DNA of 64,000 nucleotides from Pseudomonas viridiflava (GTDB taxonomy: Bacteria > Pseudomonadota > Gammaproteobacteria > Pseudomonadales > Pseudomonadaceae), in assembly GCF_900585905.1 (NCBI RefSeq), contig NZ_UTVH01000031.1, positions 186,001-250,000 of the forward strand, read 5' to 3'. The notes under the pieces are model-generated. The model was not told the DNA's origin, ran no database searches, and was given only the letters and a program-made list of their open reading frames with translations. Position numbers and translations under genes: made by a program. Shown one piece after another: positions 42,283-52,051 of this stretch; positions within the stretch are counted from its first letter, which is position 1; each line of letters starts with the position of its first letter.

Positions 42283-42831
42283 TTAAAAATTGGCCGGTGT
42301 TGCCGCGCTGATCAGGCGCGCCGGTACATCGAACGGGTTGCGAAAGCGATGCGGTTTGCTGCTTTCAAAGTAGTAGCTGTCGCCCGCCTCCAGAATGTAG
42401 GTGTCGAGGCCGATCACCAGTTCCAGGCAGCCTTCCACGACAATTCCGGTCTCCTCGCCTTCATGCATGAGCATCTCGATGCCAGTGTCGGCACCAGGCG
42501 GATAGATCTCGTTCAAAAAGGCGATGGCCCGGCTTGGATGGGCCTTGCCGACCAGCTTCATGGTCACTGCGCCGTCCGAGATATCGATCAGCTCGCTGGC
42601 CTTGTACACCACCTGGGTAGGATTTTGCTGCTCAAGCTCTTCGGAGAAGAACTCGACCATCGACATGGGAATACCGCTGAGAACCTTGCGCAATGAACTG
42701 ATCGACGGGCTGACGCTGTTCTTTTCGATCATCGAAATGGTGCTGTTGGTCACGCCTGCTCGCTTGGCGAGTTCGCGTTGGGACAGGCCCTTGAGCTTAC
42801 GAATCGATTGCAGTCGTTCACCGACGTCCAA
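42283..42831 (-). CDS. pauR: XRE-cupin regulator of polyamine catabolism
   Basis: A 182-residue repressor with an N-terminal XRE helix-turn-helix (LSQRELAKRAGVTNSTISMIEKN) and a C-terminal cupin ligand domain. In P. aeruginosa PauR represses the pau genes until polyamines are present. The start is TTG (MDVGERLQSIRKLKG) with AGGAGG upstream; the upstream in-frame segment is not family-like. Its neighbours dadA-ridA-dadX and cycB match the P. aeruginosa arrangement. Confidence 0.92.
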   Translation of the reverse strand: MDVGERLQSIRKLKGLSQRELAKRAGVTNSTISMIEKNSVSPSISSLRKVLSGIPMSMVEFFSEELEQQNPTQVVYKASELIDISDGAVTMKLVGKAHPSRAIAFLNEIYPPGADTGIEMLMHEGEETGIVVEGCLELVIGLDTYILEAGDSYYFESSKPHRFRNPFDVPARLISAATPANF

Positions 42832-42961
42832 TGCGGCAGTCCTCCTAAATTCAGTCCGGCAAGGTCGAGTTGAGCGCCATGATGGCAATAGCGTTCAGTA
42901 TTTACAACACTTGCCAAGGTAACCAAATCTGCGGTCGGACTGGCGGCTTCAGGTGCTGGCA

Positions 42962-44035
42962 TCAAGCGTCGCGGTAATGCCTGGGGACCCGACGCAGGTT
43001 GCAAAAGATGCGATAGGGAATAGTGCCAGCACGTGCTGCCACATCGCTGGCCAGCACGTTCTTGCCCCACAGCTCGACGCGGCTGCCGAGCCCGGCGTGA
43101 GGCAAGTGGCCAAGATCGACGCACAGCATGTCCATCGACACCCGGCCCAGCAGTTGGCTCGGCTGACCATCGACCAGGACCGGCGTCCCGGTGGGCGCTT
43201 CGCGGGGGTAGCCGTCGGCGTAACCCATGGCGACCACGCCCACCCGGCTGGCACGCTCGGTAATGAAGGTGGCGCCATAACCCACCGGTTCGCCCGCTGG
43301 CAGGTCACGCACGCAGATGATTTTCGATTCCAGGGTCATCACCGGTTGCAACTGATCGGCGACCGACTGCGGCTGATCGAACGGTGTCGCGCCGTACAGC
43401 ATGATGCCTGGGCGAACCCAGTCGCTGGGCACCTCCGGGCAGGCCATGACTGCGGGGGAATTGCGCAGGCTGATCTCGGCGTTCAGGCCCTGACGCGCGG
43501 CTTCGAACACTTCAACCTGCTCGGCGCTGCGCGAGCTGTCCAGCTCATCGGCGCGGGCGAAGTGGCTCATCAATACGATGTTTGCCACCTTGCCACTGGC
43601 CTGCAGGCGTTGGTAACTTGGCTGAAAATCGGCGGGGTGCAAGCCGACGCGATGCATGCCGGAATCCAGCTTCAGCCAGACCACCAGGGGTTTGCGTACG
43701 CTCGCCTGCTCGATGGCTTCCAGCTGCCAGAGCGAATGCACCACGCACCAGAAGTCATGCTCGACGATCAGCGCCAGCTCGTCCGCTTCAAAGAAGCCTT
43801 CCAGCAGCAGAATCGGCGCGCGAATGCCTGCGGCGCGCAATTCCAGCGCTTCTTCTATGCAGGCAACGGCGAACCCGTCCGCCTGGGTTTCCAGCGCCTG
43901 GGCGACGCGCACGGCGCCATGGCCGTAAGCATCGGCCTTGATCACGGCCAGTGCTTTCGCCCCGGCAGTGCTGCGGGCCAACGCATAATTGTGGCGCAGG
44001 GCTTGAAGATCGATGATGGCGCGAGCTGGACGCAT
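42962..44035 (-). CDS. dadX: Catabolic alanine racemase
   Basis: PLP enzyme interconverting L- and D-alanine so that DadA can oxidise the D form. The 357-residue protein starts at [10 protein letters not shown], with the PLP lysine Lys33 in [11 protein letters not shown] and the C-terminal catalytic Tyr region [17 protein letters not shown]. It is the third gene of dadA-ridA-dadX, 121 bp after ridA with a palindrome in the gap. Confidence 0.95.
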   Translation of the reverse strand: MRPARAIIDLQALRHNYALARSTAGAKALAVIKADAYGHGAVRVAQALETQADGFAVACIEEALELRAAGIRAPILLLEGFFEADELALIVEHDFWCVVHSLWQLEAIEQASVRKPLVVWLKLDSGMHRVGLHPADFQPSYQRLQASGKVANIVLMSHFARADELDSSRSAEQVEVFEAARQGLNAEISLRNSPAVMACPEVPSDWVRPGIMLYGATPFDQPQSVADQLQPVMTLESKIICVRDLPAGEPVGYGATFITERASRVGVVAMGYADGYPREAPTGTPVLVDGQPSQLLGRVSMDMLCVDLGHLPHAGLGSRVELWGKNVLASDVAARAGTIPYRIFCNLRRVPRHYRDA

Positions 44036-44067
44036 GATTGGGTTCTGATAACGAGGGGATCGAAACC

Positions 44068-44145
44068 TGCAGGAGCCAATGTGTTGGCGAGACGCACCGC
44101 CTGCGTGGGAGGCAATACGTCTCGCCAACACGTGGGCTCCTACAG
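44068..44145. repeat. Palindrome in the ridA-dadX gap
   Basis: CAGGAGCCAATGTGTTGGCGAGACG and its near-complement CGTCTCGCCAACACGTGGGCTCCTAC, about 25 bases apart. A degenerate relative (GTGTTGGCGAGG) lies after 59240. It may fold in the dad mRNA. Confidence 0.7.
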
Positions 44146-44156
44146 GATGAAGGTAT

Positions 44157-44510
44157 TCAAGGCAGTGCGGCGACCACCGACAGTTCGACCAGAATCTCCG
44201 GCTCGCACAGTTTCGCTTCCACTGTCGCACGTGCCGGCGCCGAGCCTTTGGGCAGCCAGCTGTCCCACACGCTGTTCATACCGGCGAAGTCGGCGTCAAT
44301 GTCCTTGAGGTAGATGGTCACCGACAGAATGCGCGTCTTGTCGGTGCCAGCGAGGTCCAGCAGGCGCTCAATGTTGTGCAGTGTTTCCCGGGTCTGCTGC
44401 TCGATCCCGGCGTCCATGCTGTCGCCCACCTGGCCCGCCAGATAGACAGTGCTGTTGTGGACGACGACCTGACTCATGCGCTCATTAGTGAGCTGGCGCT
44501 GGATGGACAT
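44157..44510 (-). CDS. ridA: RidA family enamine/imine deaminase
   Basis: A 117-residue protein of the RidA/YjgF family that clears reactive enamine or imine intermediates made by PLP enzymes and amino acid oxidases. Motifs [30 protein letters not shown] and [16 protein letters not shown] (with the substrate Arg) are present. It overlaps the 3' end of dadA by 26 bp, fitting a role in removing the iminopyruvate made by DadA. Confidence 0.94.
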   Translation of the reverse strand: MSIQRQLTNERMSQVVVHNSTVYLAGQVGDSMDAGIEQQTRETLHNIERLLDLAGTDKTRILSVTIYLKDIDADFAGMNSVWDSWLPKGSAPARATVEAKLCEPEILVELSVVAALP

Positions 44511-45783
44511 GTTTGGCGATCTCCTGAGGGCTGCTGTAACGAGAAATATCCAGACCCGCCGCGCTGATCTGCGGGGTCTTGCGTGCGATCAGATCGGCCA
44601 GCAAACGGCCCGAACCGCAGGCCATGGTCCAGCCCAGCGTGCCGTGGCCCGTATTGAGGAACAGATTGCGGAACGCTGTGGCGCCCACGATCGGTGTGCC
44701 GTCCGGCGTGGTCGGGCGCAGGCCGGTCCAGAAGCTGGCCTGGCTCAGATCACCGCCGCGAGGATAGAGGTCGCCGACGATCATCTCCAGCGTTTCCCGT
44801 CGACGCGGGTTGAGTGACAGATCGAAGCCTGCGATTTCAGCCATGCCGCCAACACGGATACGGTTGTCGAAACGGGTAATCGCCACCTTGTAGGTCTCGT
44901 CGAGAATCGTCGAGGTCGGTGCCATCGCCGGGTCAGTGATCGGCACGGTCAGCGAGTAGCCTTTGAGCGGGTACACCGGCGCTTTGATGCCCAGTGGCTT
45001 GAGCAGTTGCGGCGAGTAACTGCCCAGGGCCAGCACGTAACGATCGGCGGTTTCCAGCTTGCCGTCGATCCACACGCCGTTGATCCGGTCGCCAGCGAAG
45101 TCGATGCGTTCGATGGACTGGTTGTAGCGAAACTCGACCCCCAGCTTCACTGCCATCTCCGCCAGACGCGTGGTGAACATCTGGCAGTCGCCGGTCTGGT
45201 CGTTGGGCAGGCGCAGCGCACCGGCGAGGATATCGGTCACGCCCGCCAGTGCCGGTTCGACGCGGGCAATGCCAGCGCGGTCCAGCAACTCGAACGGCAC
45301 GCCGGAACGCTCCAGCACGGCGATGTCCTTGGCCGCGTTGTCCACCTGTGCCTGTGTACGGAACAGTTGCGTAGTGCCCAGGGTCCGACCTTCATAAGCG
45401 ATGCCGGTCTCGGCGCGCAGCTCGTCCAGGCAATCGCGACTGTATTCGGACAGCCGCACCATGCGTTCCTTGTTCACCGCATAGCGGCTGGCCGTGCAGT
45501 TGCGCAGCATTTGCGCCATCCACAGGTATTGGTCGATGTCGCCAGTGGCTTTGATCGCCAGCGGCGAGTGGCGCTGAAACAGCCAGCTCAGCGCCTTGAG
45601 CGGCACGCCAGGCGCGGCCCAGGGTGAGGCGTAGCCGGGCGATACCTGACCTGCGTTGGCAAAACTGGTTTCCATTCCGGCGGCCGGCTGGCGGTCGACG
45701 ACGGTCACCTGCATGCCTGCCTGGGCCAGGTAATACGCACTGGTTGTGCCGATCACACCACTACCAAGTACCAGAACACGCAT
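44485..45783 (-). CDS. dadA: D-amino acid dehydrogenase
   Basis: FAD-dependent membrane-associated enzyme oxidising D-alanine to pyruvate and passing electrons to quinone. The 432-residue protein has the FAD motif [19 protein letters not shown] at the N-terminus and the C-terminal [16 protein letters not shown]. It is first in dadA-ridA-dadX and divergent from the Lrp-type activator gene. Confidence 0.96.
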   Translation of the reverse strand: MRVLVLGSGVIGTTSAYYLAQAGMQVTVVDRQPAAGMETSFANAGQVSPGYASPWAAPGVPLKALSWLFQRHSPLAIKATGDIDQYLWMAQMLRNCTASRYAVNKERMVRLSEYSRDCLDELRAETGIAYEGRTLGTTQLFRTQAQVDNAAKDIAVLERSGVPFELLDRAGIARVEPALAGVTDILAGALRLPNDQTGDCQMFTTRLAEMAVKLGVEFRYNQSIERIDFAGDRINGVWIDGKLETADRYVLALGSYSPQLLKPLGIKAPVYPLKGYSLTVPITDPAMAPTSTILDETYKVAITRFDNRIRVGGMAEIAGFDLSLNPRRRETLEMIVGDLYPRGGDLSQASFWTGLRPTTPDGTPIVGATAFRNLFLNTGHGTLGWTMACGSGRLLADLIARKTPQISAAGLDISRYSSPQEIAKHVHPAPAH

Positions 45784-45938
45784 GTCGAAGACCTCATCGC
45801 GGATATCCGCTGACGTTTTGGGATTTTAAGCAAGGATGTGCGCAGTATATGCAGCCGCGAGCAGTGCTTTTCACTATATAAGCGCCTATATTTGGCGACA
45901 ATTACTGGCAAAACATCCTTTGATAGAGGCGTCTGACG
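45784..45938. promoter_or_regulatory. dadA/dadR divergent promoter region
   Basis: This 155-bp AT-rich gap holds GCGCCTATATTTGGCG, an imperfect palindrome of the kind bound by Lrp/AsnC regulators, in the middle. DadR activation of dadA by L-alanine is known in P. aeruginosa; the exact site is inferred. Confidence 0.55.
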
Positions 45939-46427
45939 ATGCGCACCCAGCACCAGTCCAAGCGGGAGCTGGACAAGATTGACCGCAGCATCCTGCGCAT
46001 TCTTCAGGCCGATGGCCGGATATCCTTCACCGAGCTGGGCGAGCGCGTGGGTTTGTCGACCACGCCGTGCACCGAGCGAGTGCGCCGGCTGGAGCGCGAA
46101 GGCATCATCATGGGCTATAACGCGCGCCTCAACCCGCAGGCGCTCAAGGCCAGTCTGCTGGTGTTTGTCGAAATCAGCCTGGACTACAAGTCCGGCGATA
46201 CCTTTGAGGAATTTCGCCGCGCCGTGCTGAAACTGCCCCACGTGCTGGAATGCCATCTGGTGTCAGGCGATTTCGATTACCTGGTCAAGGCACGCATCTC
46301 GGAAATGGCGTCTTATCGCAAGCTGCTGGGCGACATCCTGCTCAAACTGCCCCACGTGCGTGAGTCCAAGAGCTACATCGTGATGGAAGAGGTTAAGGAA
46401 AGCCTGGACCTGCCCATCGCCGATTAA
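45939..46427 (+). CDS. dadR: Lrp/AsnC family activator of dad genes
   Basis: A 162-residue Lrp-type regulator with an N-terminal helix-turn-helix (ISFTELGERVGLSTTPCTERVRRLEREG) and a C-terminal RAM ligand domain (LVFVEISLDYKSGDTFEEF ... VRESKSYIVMEEVKES). In Pseudomonas the Lrp protein divergent from dadA is DadR, which responds to alanine. It could also be annotated simply as Lrp. Confidence 0.92.
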   Translation: MRTQHQSKRELDKIDRSILRILQADGRISFTELGERVGLSTTPCTERVRRLEREGIIMGYNARLNPQALKASLLVFVEISLDYKSGDTFEEFRRAVLKLPHVLECHLVSGDFDYLVKARISEMASYRKLLGDILLKLPHVRESKSYIVMEEVKESLDLPIAD

Positions 46428-46431
46428 CCGG

Positions 46432-46785
46432 TCAGACCAGGATCTGGCGCGTCGAGGCGATGTACTCATGCACCTGCTGCTCGGCGCGGGGATGGATCAT
46501 TTCCACAGGCCTTCTGCCGTTGGGGCATGGCAGGCTCGCCGTGGTGCCAAACAGGCGACAGATCAACGGGCGTTCGTCATAAACGGTGCAGCCGTCAGGG
46601 CCCAAATGGACGCAATTGAGTTCATTCAAAGCGGCCTCCTGCTCAGCGGCGCTCTTGCGTGGCAGGCGCGACATTTCCTCCGGCGAAGTGGTCACCGGAC
46701 CGCAGCAGTCGTGACAGCCCGGTACGCAGGCAAACGTGGGAATCTGCTGGCGCAGGAAGCGGATTTTCTGGCGGTTGCAACTCAT
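46432..46785 (-). CDS. YkgJ family cysteine cluster protein
   Basis: A 117-residue protein with the conserved cysteine pattern of the zinc- or iron-chelating CxxxCxxCC family (FACVPGCHDCCGPV; further Cys in LNCVHLGPDGCTVYDERPLICRLFG). Metal binding is expected; function unknown. The start is ATG MSCNRQK. It ends 4 bp from the convergent dadR stop. Confidence 0.88.
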   Translation of the reverse strand: MSCNRQKIRFLRQQIPTFACVPGCHDCCGPVTTSPEEMSRLPRKSAAEQEAALNELNCVHLGPDGCTVYDERPLICRLFGTTASLPCPNGRRPVEMIHPRAEQQVHEYIASTRQILV

Positions 46786-46919
46786 CAATGCTGGCCTTCG
46801 CGAAGGGGTTGCGATTGTGCCTGACCTGGCCCGGTGATCACAGCGCTGTGGGCCGTGCCTTGCCCCTGATTGAAGCTAGCGCTTATCCTCGTGGACGTTT
46901 TCCATCAACGGATCAGCTC

Positions 46920-48233
46920 ATGGGCGCCCGCGTTCACACCTCGACCCACACGTCTGCGCACGTCAACTCCTACTACGCCGCCAGCAGCCAGCCACAACCG
47001 GATTATCCAGCGCTTGAGGGCCAGGTGCAGGTTGACGTCTGCATCGTGGGCGGTGGGTTTTCCGGGCTGAACACGGCGATCGAGCTGGCTGAGCGCGGGC
47101 TGCGGGTGGCGCTGCTGGAGGCGCACAAGATCGGTTGGGGCGCCAGTGGACGCAACGGCGGTCAGCTGATTCGCGGGGTCGGTCACGGTCTGCAGCAGTT
47201 CAGCCCGGTGATTGGCGCAGACGGCGTGCGTCAGCTCAAGCTGCTGGGGCTTGAAGCGGTGGAAATCGTGCGCCAGCGCGTCGAGCGCTACGCCATCGAT
47301 TGTGATCTGACCTGGGGCTACTGCGATCTGGCCAACAAGCCCCGGGACCTGGACGGCCTGGCCGAGGATGCCGACGAGCTGCGGGCGCTGGGTTATCGTC
47401 ATCCGCTGCAGCTGTTGCAAAGCCATGAAATGCACGCGGTGGTGGGCTCGCAGCAGTATGTCGGCGGGCTGATCGACGGGGGCTCGGGGCATCTGCATCC
47501 GCTGAATCTGGCGCTGGGTGAGGCGGCGGTCGCGCAATCGCTGGGGGTGCAGGTGTTCGAGCATTCGGCCGTGACGCGGATCGATTACGGCCAGCAGGTC
47601 AACGTCCACACGGCGAGCGGCAACGTGCTGGCGGACACGCTGGTGCTGGGTTGCAACGCCTACCTGAATGATCTCAACCCGCAGCTGGCCGGCAAGGTGC
47701 TGCCAGCGGGCAGTTACATCATCGCCACTGAACCGCTGAGCGAAGCCCAGGCCCATGAGCTGTTGCCGCAGAATATGGCGGTGTGCGACCAGCGGGTGAC
47801 GGTGGACTACTTCCGCCTGTCCGCCGACCGGCGTTTGCTGTTCGGCGGTGCCTGCCACTATTCCGGGCGTGATCCGGCTGATATCGCCGCGTACATGCAG
47901 CCGAAAATGCTCAAGGTCTTCCCGCAGCTGGCAGGTGTGAAAATCGACTACCAATGGGGCGGCATGATCGGCATCGGCGCCAACCGCCTGCCGCAGATCG
48001 GCCGCCTCAAGGACCAGCCCAATGTGTTCTATGCCCAGGCCTACGCCGGGCACGGCCTTAACGCGACCCACCTGGCAGGCCGCTTGCTGGCCGAAGCCAT
48101 TGCCGGGCAGCACAGCGATGGCTTTGACCTGTTCGCCAGAATCCCCCACATCACCTTCCCTGGCGGCAAACACCTGCGCTCACCGCTGCTGGCGCTGGGC
48201 ATGCTCTGGCACCGGCTCAAGGAACTGCGCTGA
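46920..48233 (+). CDS. FAD-dependent gamma-glutamylpolyamine/amine oxidase (PauB-like)
   Basis: A 437-residue DAO-family oxidoreductase with the FAD motif CIVGGGFSGLNTAIELAERG near residues 41-60, GASGRNGGQLIRG and a C-terminal YAGHGLNATHLAGRLLAEAI. It resembles PauB/PuuB enzymes that oxidise gamma-glutamylated putrescine. The nearby pauR and kauB-type genes support this. The start MGARVHTST is weakly supported because the ribosome site is poor; homologues begin near VNSYYAAS. Confidence 0.85.
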   Translation: MGARVHTSTHTSAHVNSYYAASSQPQPDYPALEGQVQVDVCIVGGGFSGLNTAIELAERGLRVALLEAHKIGWGASGRNGGQLIRGVGHGLQQFSPVIGADGVRQLKLLGLEAVEIVRQRVERYAIDCDLTWGYCDLANKPRDLDGLAEDADELRALGYRHPLQLLQSHEMHAVVGSQQYVGGLIDGGSGHLHPLNLALGEAAVAQSLGVQVFEHSAVTRIDYGQQVNVHTASGNVLADTLVLGCNAYLNDLNPQLAGKVLPAGSYIIATEPLSEAQAHELLPQNMAVCDQRVTVDYFRLSADRRLLFGGACHYSGRDPADIAAYMQPKMLKVFPQLAGVKIDYQWGGMIGIGANRLPQIGRLKDQPNVFYAQAYAGHGLNATHLAGRLLAEAIAGQHSDGFDLFARIPHITFPGGKHLRSPLLALGMLWHRLKELR

Positions 48234-48254
48234 CGCAGGACTGAATTGTGGACT

Positions 48255-48445
48255 CGGCTCGTGGAGCCGGCTTCAGCCGGGAATAGGCCAGTGCCTTCGC
48301 CAGATCCATACCTGCCGAAACACCGCCCCCCCGGCTGAAGGCGGTCCTACCGATCTGATGGGTATGTGATACACCGCGAGGCCGCGATAGCGGTGCATCA
48401 GACAGACCGCCATCGCGGCCTCGCGCTGCTCGTGCGCGCCTACAG
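48255..48445. repeat. Mixed REP remnants after the amine oxidase gene
   Basis: A family B pair (GGAGCCGGCTTCAGCCGGGA and CCCCGGCTGAAGGCGGTCC) at about 48255-48350 and a shortened family A palindrome (ACACCGCGAGGCCGCGATAG ... CATCGCGGCCTCGCGCTGCT) at 48371-48445. Mismatches between arms suggest decay. Confidence 0.7.
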
Positions 48446-48511
48446 AAAAGGTGCTCCAAATCAGGCTCTGGTTTTTTTAATGAAGAGGCCGTGATCCGCG
48501 AGCATTCCACA

Positions 48512-48745
48512 TCACTCGCGCCAGAACGGTTTCACCCCTTCGCGCAGTGCCATTGCGGGGGCCAGGCCGATGTCCTGCAATTGCTCATGGGTGAGATTGA
48601 GCAGGGCCTGCCGGGACGTCCAGCGGTGGCGATACAGCGCCCAGCGTCCCAGCTTCGGCGCGCAGCTACGCAGGGTCACGTCAGCCTGCGCTGCGCTGAG
48701 TTCCTGGCTGTAAAGCGACAATCGCACATCACTGAACCCGTTCAT
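48512..48745 (-). CDS. DUF1127 domain protein
   Basis: A 77-residue protein whose C-terminal half (RWTSRQALLNLTHEQLQDIGLAPAMALREGVKPFW) is the DUF1127/YjiS-like domain: two helices, Arg-rich, with the L..L.DIG motif. Members often act in phosphate, metabolism or RNA-linked regulation; the role here is unknown. It is divergent from the MocR gene. Confidence 0.85.
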   Translation of the reverse strand: MNGFSDVRLSLYSQELSAAQADVTLRSCAPKLGRWALYRHRWTSRQALLNLTHEQLQDIGLAPAMALREGVKPFWRE

Positions 48746-48918
48746 TGCTCCGACCCTCGTTGCGTTGTGGTATGAGGTCTATGATGGCGGCAACACAGAA
48801 ACCATTACAGATTCAAAAAAAGCTATTTATCTACATACAGAAGGTGCAGATTTAACGCTGAATGCTCTATTTTTGCTCCATCTGTATGGCGCCGCCCATA
48901 CGCCAAGAGAATGTGTCC

Positions 48919-50337
48919 ATGACGCTGTACGTCAATCTTGCCGAGATGCTGGGTTCACGCATCGAGAACGGCTTCTATCGCCCGGGCGACCGTTTGCCTT
49001 CGGTGCGTGCGTTAAGCGTCGAGCATGGCGTCAGCCTGAGCACCGTGCAGCAGGCGTATCGGGTGCTGGAAGACAGCGGACTGGCGCTGCCCAAGCCCAA
49101 ATCCGGCTATTTCGTGCCCGCCAGCCGCAAGGTGCCGGCCCTGCCCGTGGTCGGCAAGCCTGCCCAGCGGCCGGTGGATATTTCCCAGTGGGACCAGGTG
49201 CTGGAGCTGACTCGCGCCAAGGCCAAGACCGATCTGGTGCAGCTCGGGCGTGGCATGCCCGACGTCAGCAGCCCGACGCTGCGCCCGTTGATGCGGGCGC
49301 TGGGACGTATCAGCCGCGACGAAGACATGCCGGGGCTGTATTACGATGGCATTCAGGGCAACCAGACGTTGCGCGAACAGGTCGCGCGTCTTCTCCTGGA
49401 TTCGGGCTGCAACCTCAGCGCCAACGACCTGATCATTACCAGCGGTTGCCATGAAGCGCTGTCAGCCAGCGTGCGCGCCATCTGTGAGCCGGGTGACATC
49501 GTTGCCGTGGACTCGCCCAGTTTTTTCGGCGCCATGCAGACCCTCAAAGGGCTGGGCATGAAGGCGCTGGAGATCCCCACCGACCCATTGACGGGCATCA
49601 GTCTTGAAGCCCTGGAGCTGGCACTGGAACAGTGGCCGATCAAGGTGATTCAGCTGACCCCCAGCTGCAATAACCCGCTGGGCTACGTCATGCCGGAAAA
49701 TCGCAAGCGCGCGCTGCTCACCCTGGCGCAGCGCTTCGATGTCGCGATCATCGAGGATGACGTGTATGGCGATCTCGCCTACAGCTACCCAAGGCCGCGC
49801 ACGATCAAATCCTTTGACGAAGACGGTCGCGTGTTGCTCTGCAGCTCTTTCTCGAAAACCCTGGCGCCCGGCTTGCGCGTGGGTTGGGTGGCACCTGGGC
49901 GCTATCTGGAGCGGGTGCTGCACATGAAATACATTGGCACCGGATCCACGGCGCCGCAGCCCCAACTGGCGATTGCCGACTTCATCCAGGGCGGCCACTA
50001 CGAGCCCCACCTGCGCCGCATGCGCGCCCAGTATCAGCGCGGGCGCGATCAGATGATCGACTGGATCATGCGTTATTTCCCCGAAGGCACGCGGGTCAGT
50101 CGCCCGCAAGGTGCGTTCATGCTGTGGATCGAGCTGGCCGAGGATTTCGACACCCTGCGGCTCAATCGGGCGCTGCTCAATGAGGGCGTACAGATTGCCG
50201 TGGGCAGCATCTTTTCCGCGTCCGGCAAGTACCGCAATTGCCTGCGCATGAACTACGCCGCCAAGCCCTCGCCTGTCATCGAGAGCGCAGTGCGCCTGGT
50301 GGGGAAGACGATTTTCCGCCTGATGGCCGAGGAATAG
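48919..50337 (+). CDS. MocR-type GntR/aminotransferase regulator
   Basis: A 472-residue regulator with an N-terminal GntR winged helix (YRPGDRLPSVRALSVEHGVSLSTVQQAYRVLEDSGL) fused to a fold-type I PLP aminotransferase domain. The PLP lysine is in CSSFSKTLAPGLRVGWV and the NPLG motif in PSCNNPLGYV. The start MTLYVNLAEMLG is family-like. Effector is unknown; the 173-bp gap to the divergent DUF1127 gene suggests that gene may be a target. Confidence 0.92.
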   Translation: MTLYVNLAEMLGSRIENGFYRPGDRLPSVRALSVEHGVSLSTVQQAYRVLEDSGLALPKPKSGYFVPASRKVPALPVVGKPAQRPVDISQWDQVLELTRAKAKTDLVQLGRGMPDVSSPTLRPLMRALGRISRDEDMPGLYYDGIQGNQTLREQVARLLLDSGCNLSANDLIITSGCHEALSASVRAICEPGDIVAVDSPSFFGAMQTLKGLGMKALEIPTDPLTGISLEALELALEQWPIKVIQLTPSCNNPLGYVMPENRKRALLTLAQRFDVAIIEDDVYGDLAYSYPRPRTIKSFDEDGRVLLCSSFSKTLAPGLRVGWVAPGRYLERVLHMKYIGTGSTAPQPQLAIADFIQGGHYEPHLRRMRAQYQRGRDQMIDWIMRYFPEGTRVSRPQGAFMLWIELAEDFDTLRLNRALLNEGVQIAVGSIFSASGKYRNCLRMNYAAKPSPVIESAVRLVGKTIFRLMAEE

Positions 50338-50406
50338 GCCGTTGCCAGCCAACCTTTGTCGCTCGCTGCTGTCATATCGCCACGCTGTCGATTCCGGGTG
50401 GTTATT

Positions 50407-51999
50407 TTGAACAACACATGGGCGCTGTCTTTCTGTCTGTGCATGACGCTGTTGCTCAATGGTTGCGCCCACGTCAACGTGCCCAACCAGCCGAGCCAGG
50501 CGCTGGCGCCCGCTGACTCGGCATTCGGGCGTTCGATCAAGGCCATGGCCGACCCCCATGAGGGTCGCTCCGGCTTTCGCTTGCTGTCCAACAGCACCGA
50601 AGCCTTCATGGCCCGCGCCGAGCTGATTCGCAACGCCCGCACCAGCCTCGACCTGCAGTACTACATCGTCCACGATGGTCTGAGCACGCGCGCCCTGATC
50701 GATGAGCTGCTCAAGGCTGCCGACCGCGGCGTGCGCGTGCGCATCCTGCTCGACGACACCACCAGCGATGGCCTGGATCACGCCATCGCCACTCTGGCTG
50801 CCCATCCCAACATCCAGATCCGCCTGTTCAACCCGCAGAGCCTGGGCCGCGAAACCGGTGTCACGCGCACCATGGGCCGCCTGTTCAACCTGTCGCGCCA
50901 GCATCGCCGGATGCACAACAAGCTGTGGCTCGCCGACAGCAGCGCGGCCATCGTCGGTGGGCGCAACCTGGGTGATGAGTATTTCGATGCCGAAGAGAAC
51001 CTGAATTTCACTGACATCGACATGCTCAGCGTCGGCCCGGTGGCGCAGCAGCTCGGCTACAGCTTCGATCAGTACTGGAACAGCACCTTGAGCCGGCCGA
51101 TTGCCGAGTTCATGTACTTTCTGCCGACCATTCGTGACCTGGCCGATGCGCGCAAGCGGCTGCAAGCGTCGCTGGAAGAGTCCCACCACAAACACAAGGC
51201 GCTGTATGACCGGCTGATGGCCTATCAGCAGAACCCGCGTCTTAAGGCCTGGTTCGGCGAGCTGATCTGGGCGCACAGCCAGGCGCTGTGGGATGCGCCG
51301 ACCAAGGTCCTGGCCCGTGGCGAGCCCGACCCGCATCTGCTGCTGACCACGCAACTGGCGCCGGAGCTGCTCAATACGCATCAGGAGCTGATGCTGATTT
51401 CGGCTTACTTCGTGCCGGGTGAACAAGGCCTGCTGTACCTGACCGGCCGCGCTGACAAGGGCGTTGCGGTCAGCCTGCTGACCAATTCCCTGGAAGCCAC
51501 TGATGTGCCCGCCGTGCACGGCGGCTACGCGCCCTATCGCAAGGCCTTGCTGGAGCACGGGGTAAAACTGTTTGAAATGCGCCGTCAGCCCGGCGATCCC
51601 GGCAGTGAGACCGACAGTGGCGGCAGCGGCCCTCAGCTGTTCACCCGCAAGTCGACCTTTGGCGGCGGCTCGGATTCGAGCCTGCACAGCAAGGCAATGA
51701 TATTTGATCGGCGCAAGGCGTTCGTGGGGTCGTTCAACTTCGACCCGCGTTCAGTGTTGTGGAACACCGAAGTCGGCGTGCTGGTGGACAGCCCGCAATT
51801 GGCCGGGCACGTGCGTGAGTTGGCCCTGCAAGGCATGGCGCCCGCGCTGAGCTACCAGGCGAAGCTGGAAGACGGGCACGTTGTCTGGGTGACCGAAGAC
51901 GACGGCAAGCTGCACACGCTGCGCACGGAGCCTGGCGACAGCTGGCGGCGCTTCAATGCGTGGTTCAGTCGAGTGGTCGGCCTGGAGAAGATGCTTTAG
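50407..51999 (+). CDS. Phospholipase D family lipoprotein
   Basis: A protein of about 530 residues with two HKD motifs: HNKLWLADSSAAIVGGRNLGDEYF in the first half and HSKAMIFDRRKAFVGSFNFDPRS in the second. This matches the PLD/cardiolipin synthase C (YmdC) group. A lipobox-like LLNGC follows a hydrophobic stretch, indicating membrane attachment. The start is ambiguous: TTG at 50407, GTG at 50395 or ATG at 50443; no strong ribosome site decides. It is 69 bp after the MocR gene. Confidence 0.88.
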   Translation: MNNTWALSFCLCMTLLLNGCAHVNVPNQPSQALAPADSAFGRSIKAMADPHEGRSGFRLLSNSTEAFMARAELIRNARTSLDLQYYIVHDGLSTRALIDELLKAADRGVRVRILLDDTTSDGLDHAIATLAAHPNIQIRLFNPQSLGRETGVTRTMGRLFNLSRQHRRMHNKLWLADSSAAIVGGRNLGDEYFDAEENLNFTDIDMLSVGPVAQQLGYSFDQYWNSTLSRPIAEFMYFLPTIRDLADARKRLQASLEESHHKHKALYDRLMAYQQNPRLKAWFGELIWAHSQALWDAPTKVLARGEPDPHLLLTTQLAPELLNTHQELMLISAYFVPGEQGLLYLTGRADKGVAVSLLTNSLEATDVPAVHGGYAPYRKALLEHGVKLFEMRRQPGDPGSETDSGGSGPQLFTRKSTFGGGSDSSLHSKAMIFDRRKAFVGSFNFDPRSVLWNTEVGVLVDSPQLAGHVRELALQGMAPALSYQAKLEDGHVVWVTEDDGKLHTLRTEPGDSWRRFNAWFSRVVGLEKML

Positions 52000-52051
52000 A
52001 GCGTCTGCCGCGGCATCGGCCGCGGCAGAGGTGCTTGTGACAGATCCAGCC

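Noticed and set aside
49462..51687. 741-codon minus-strand frame across MocR and PLD genes
   Set aside because: Spans two well-supported genes on the opposite strand; a shadow frame.
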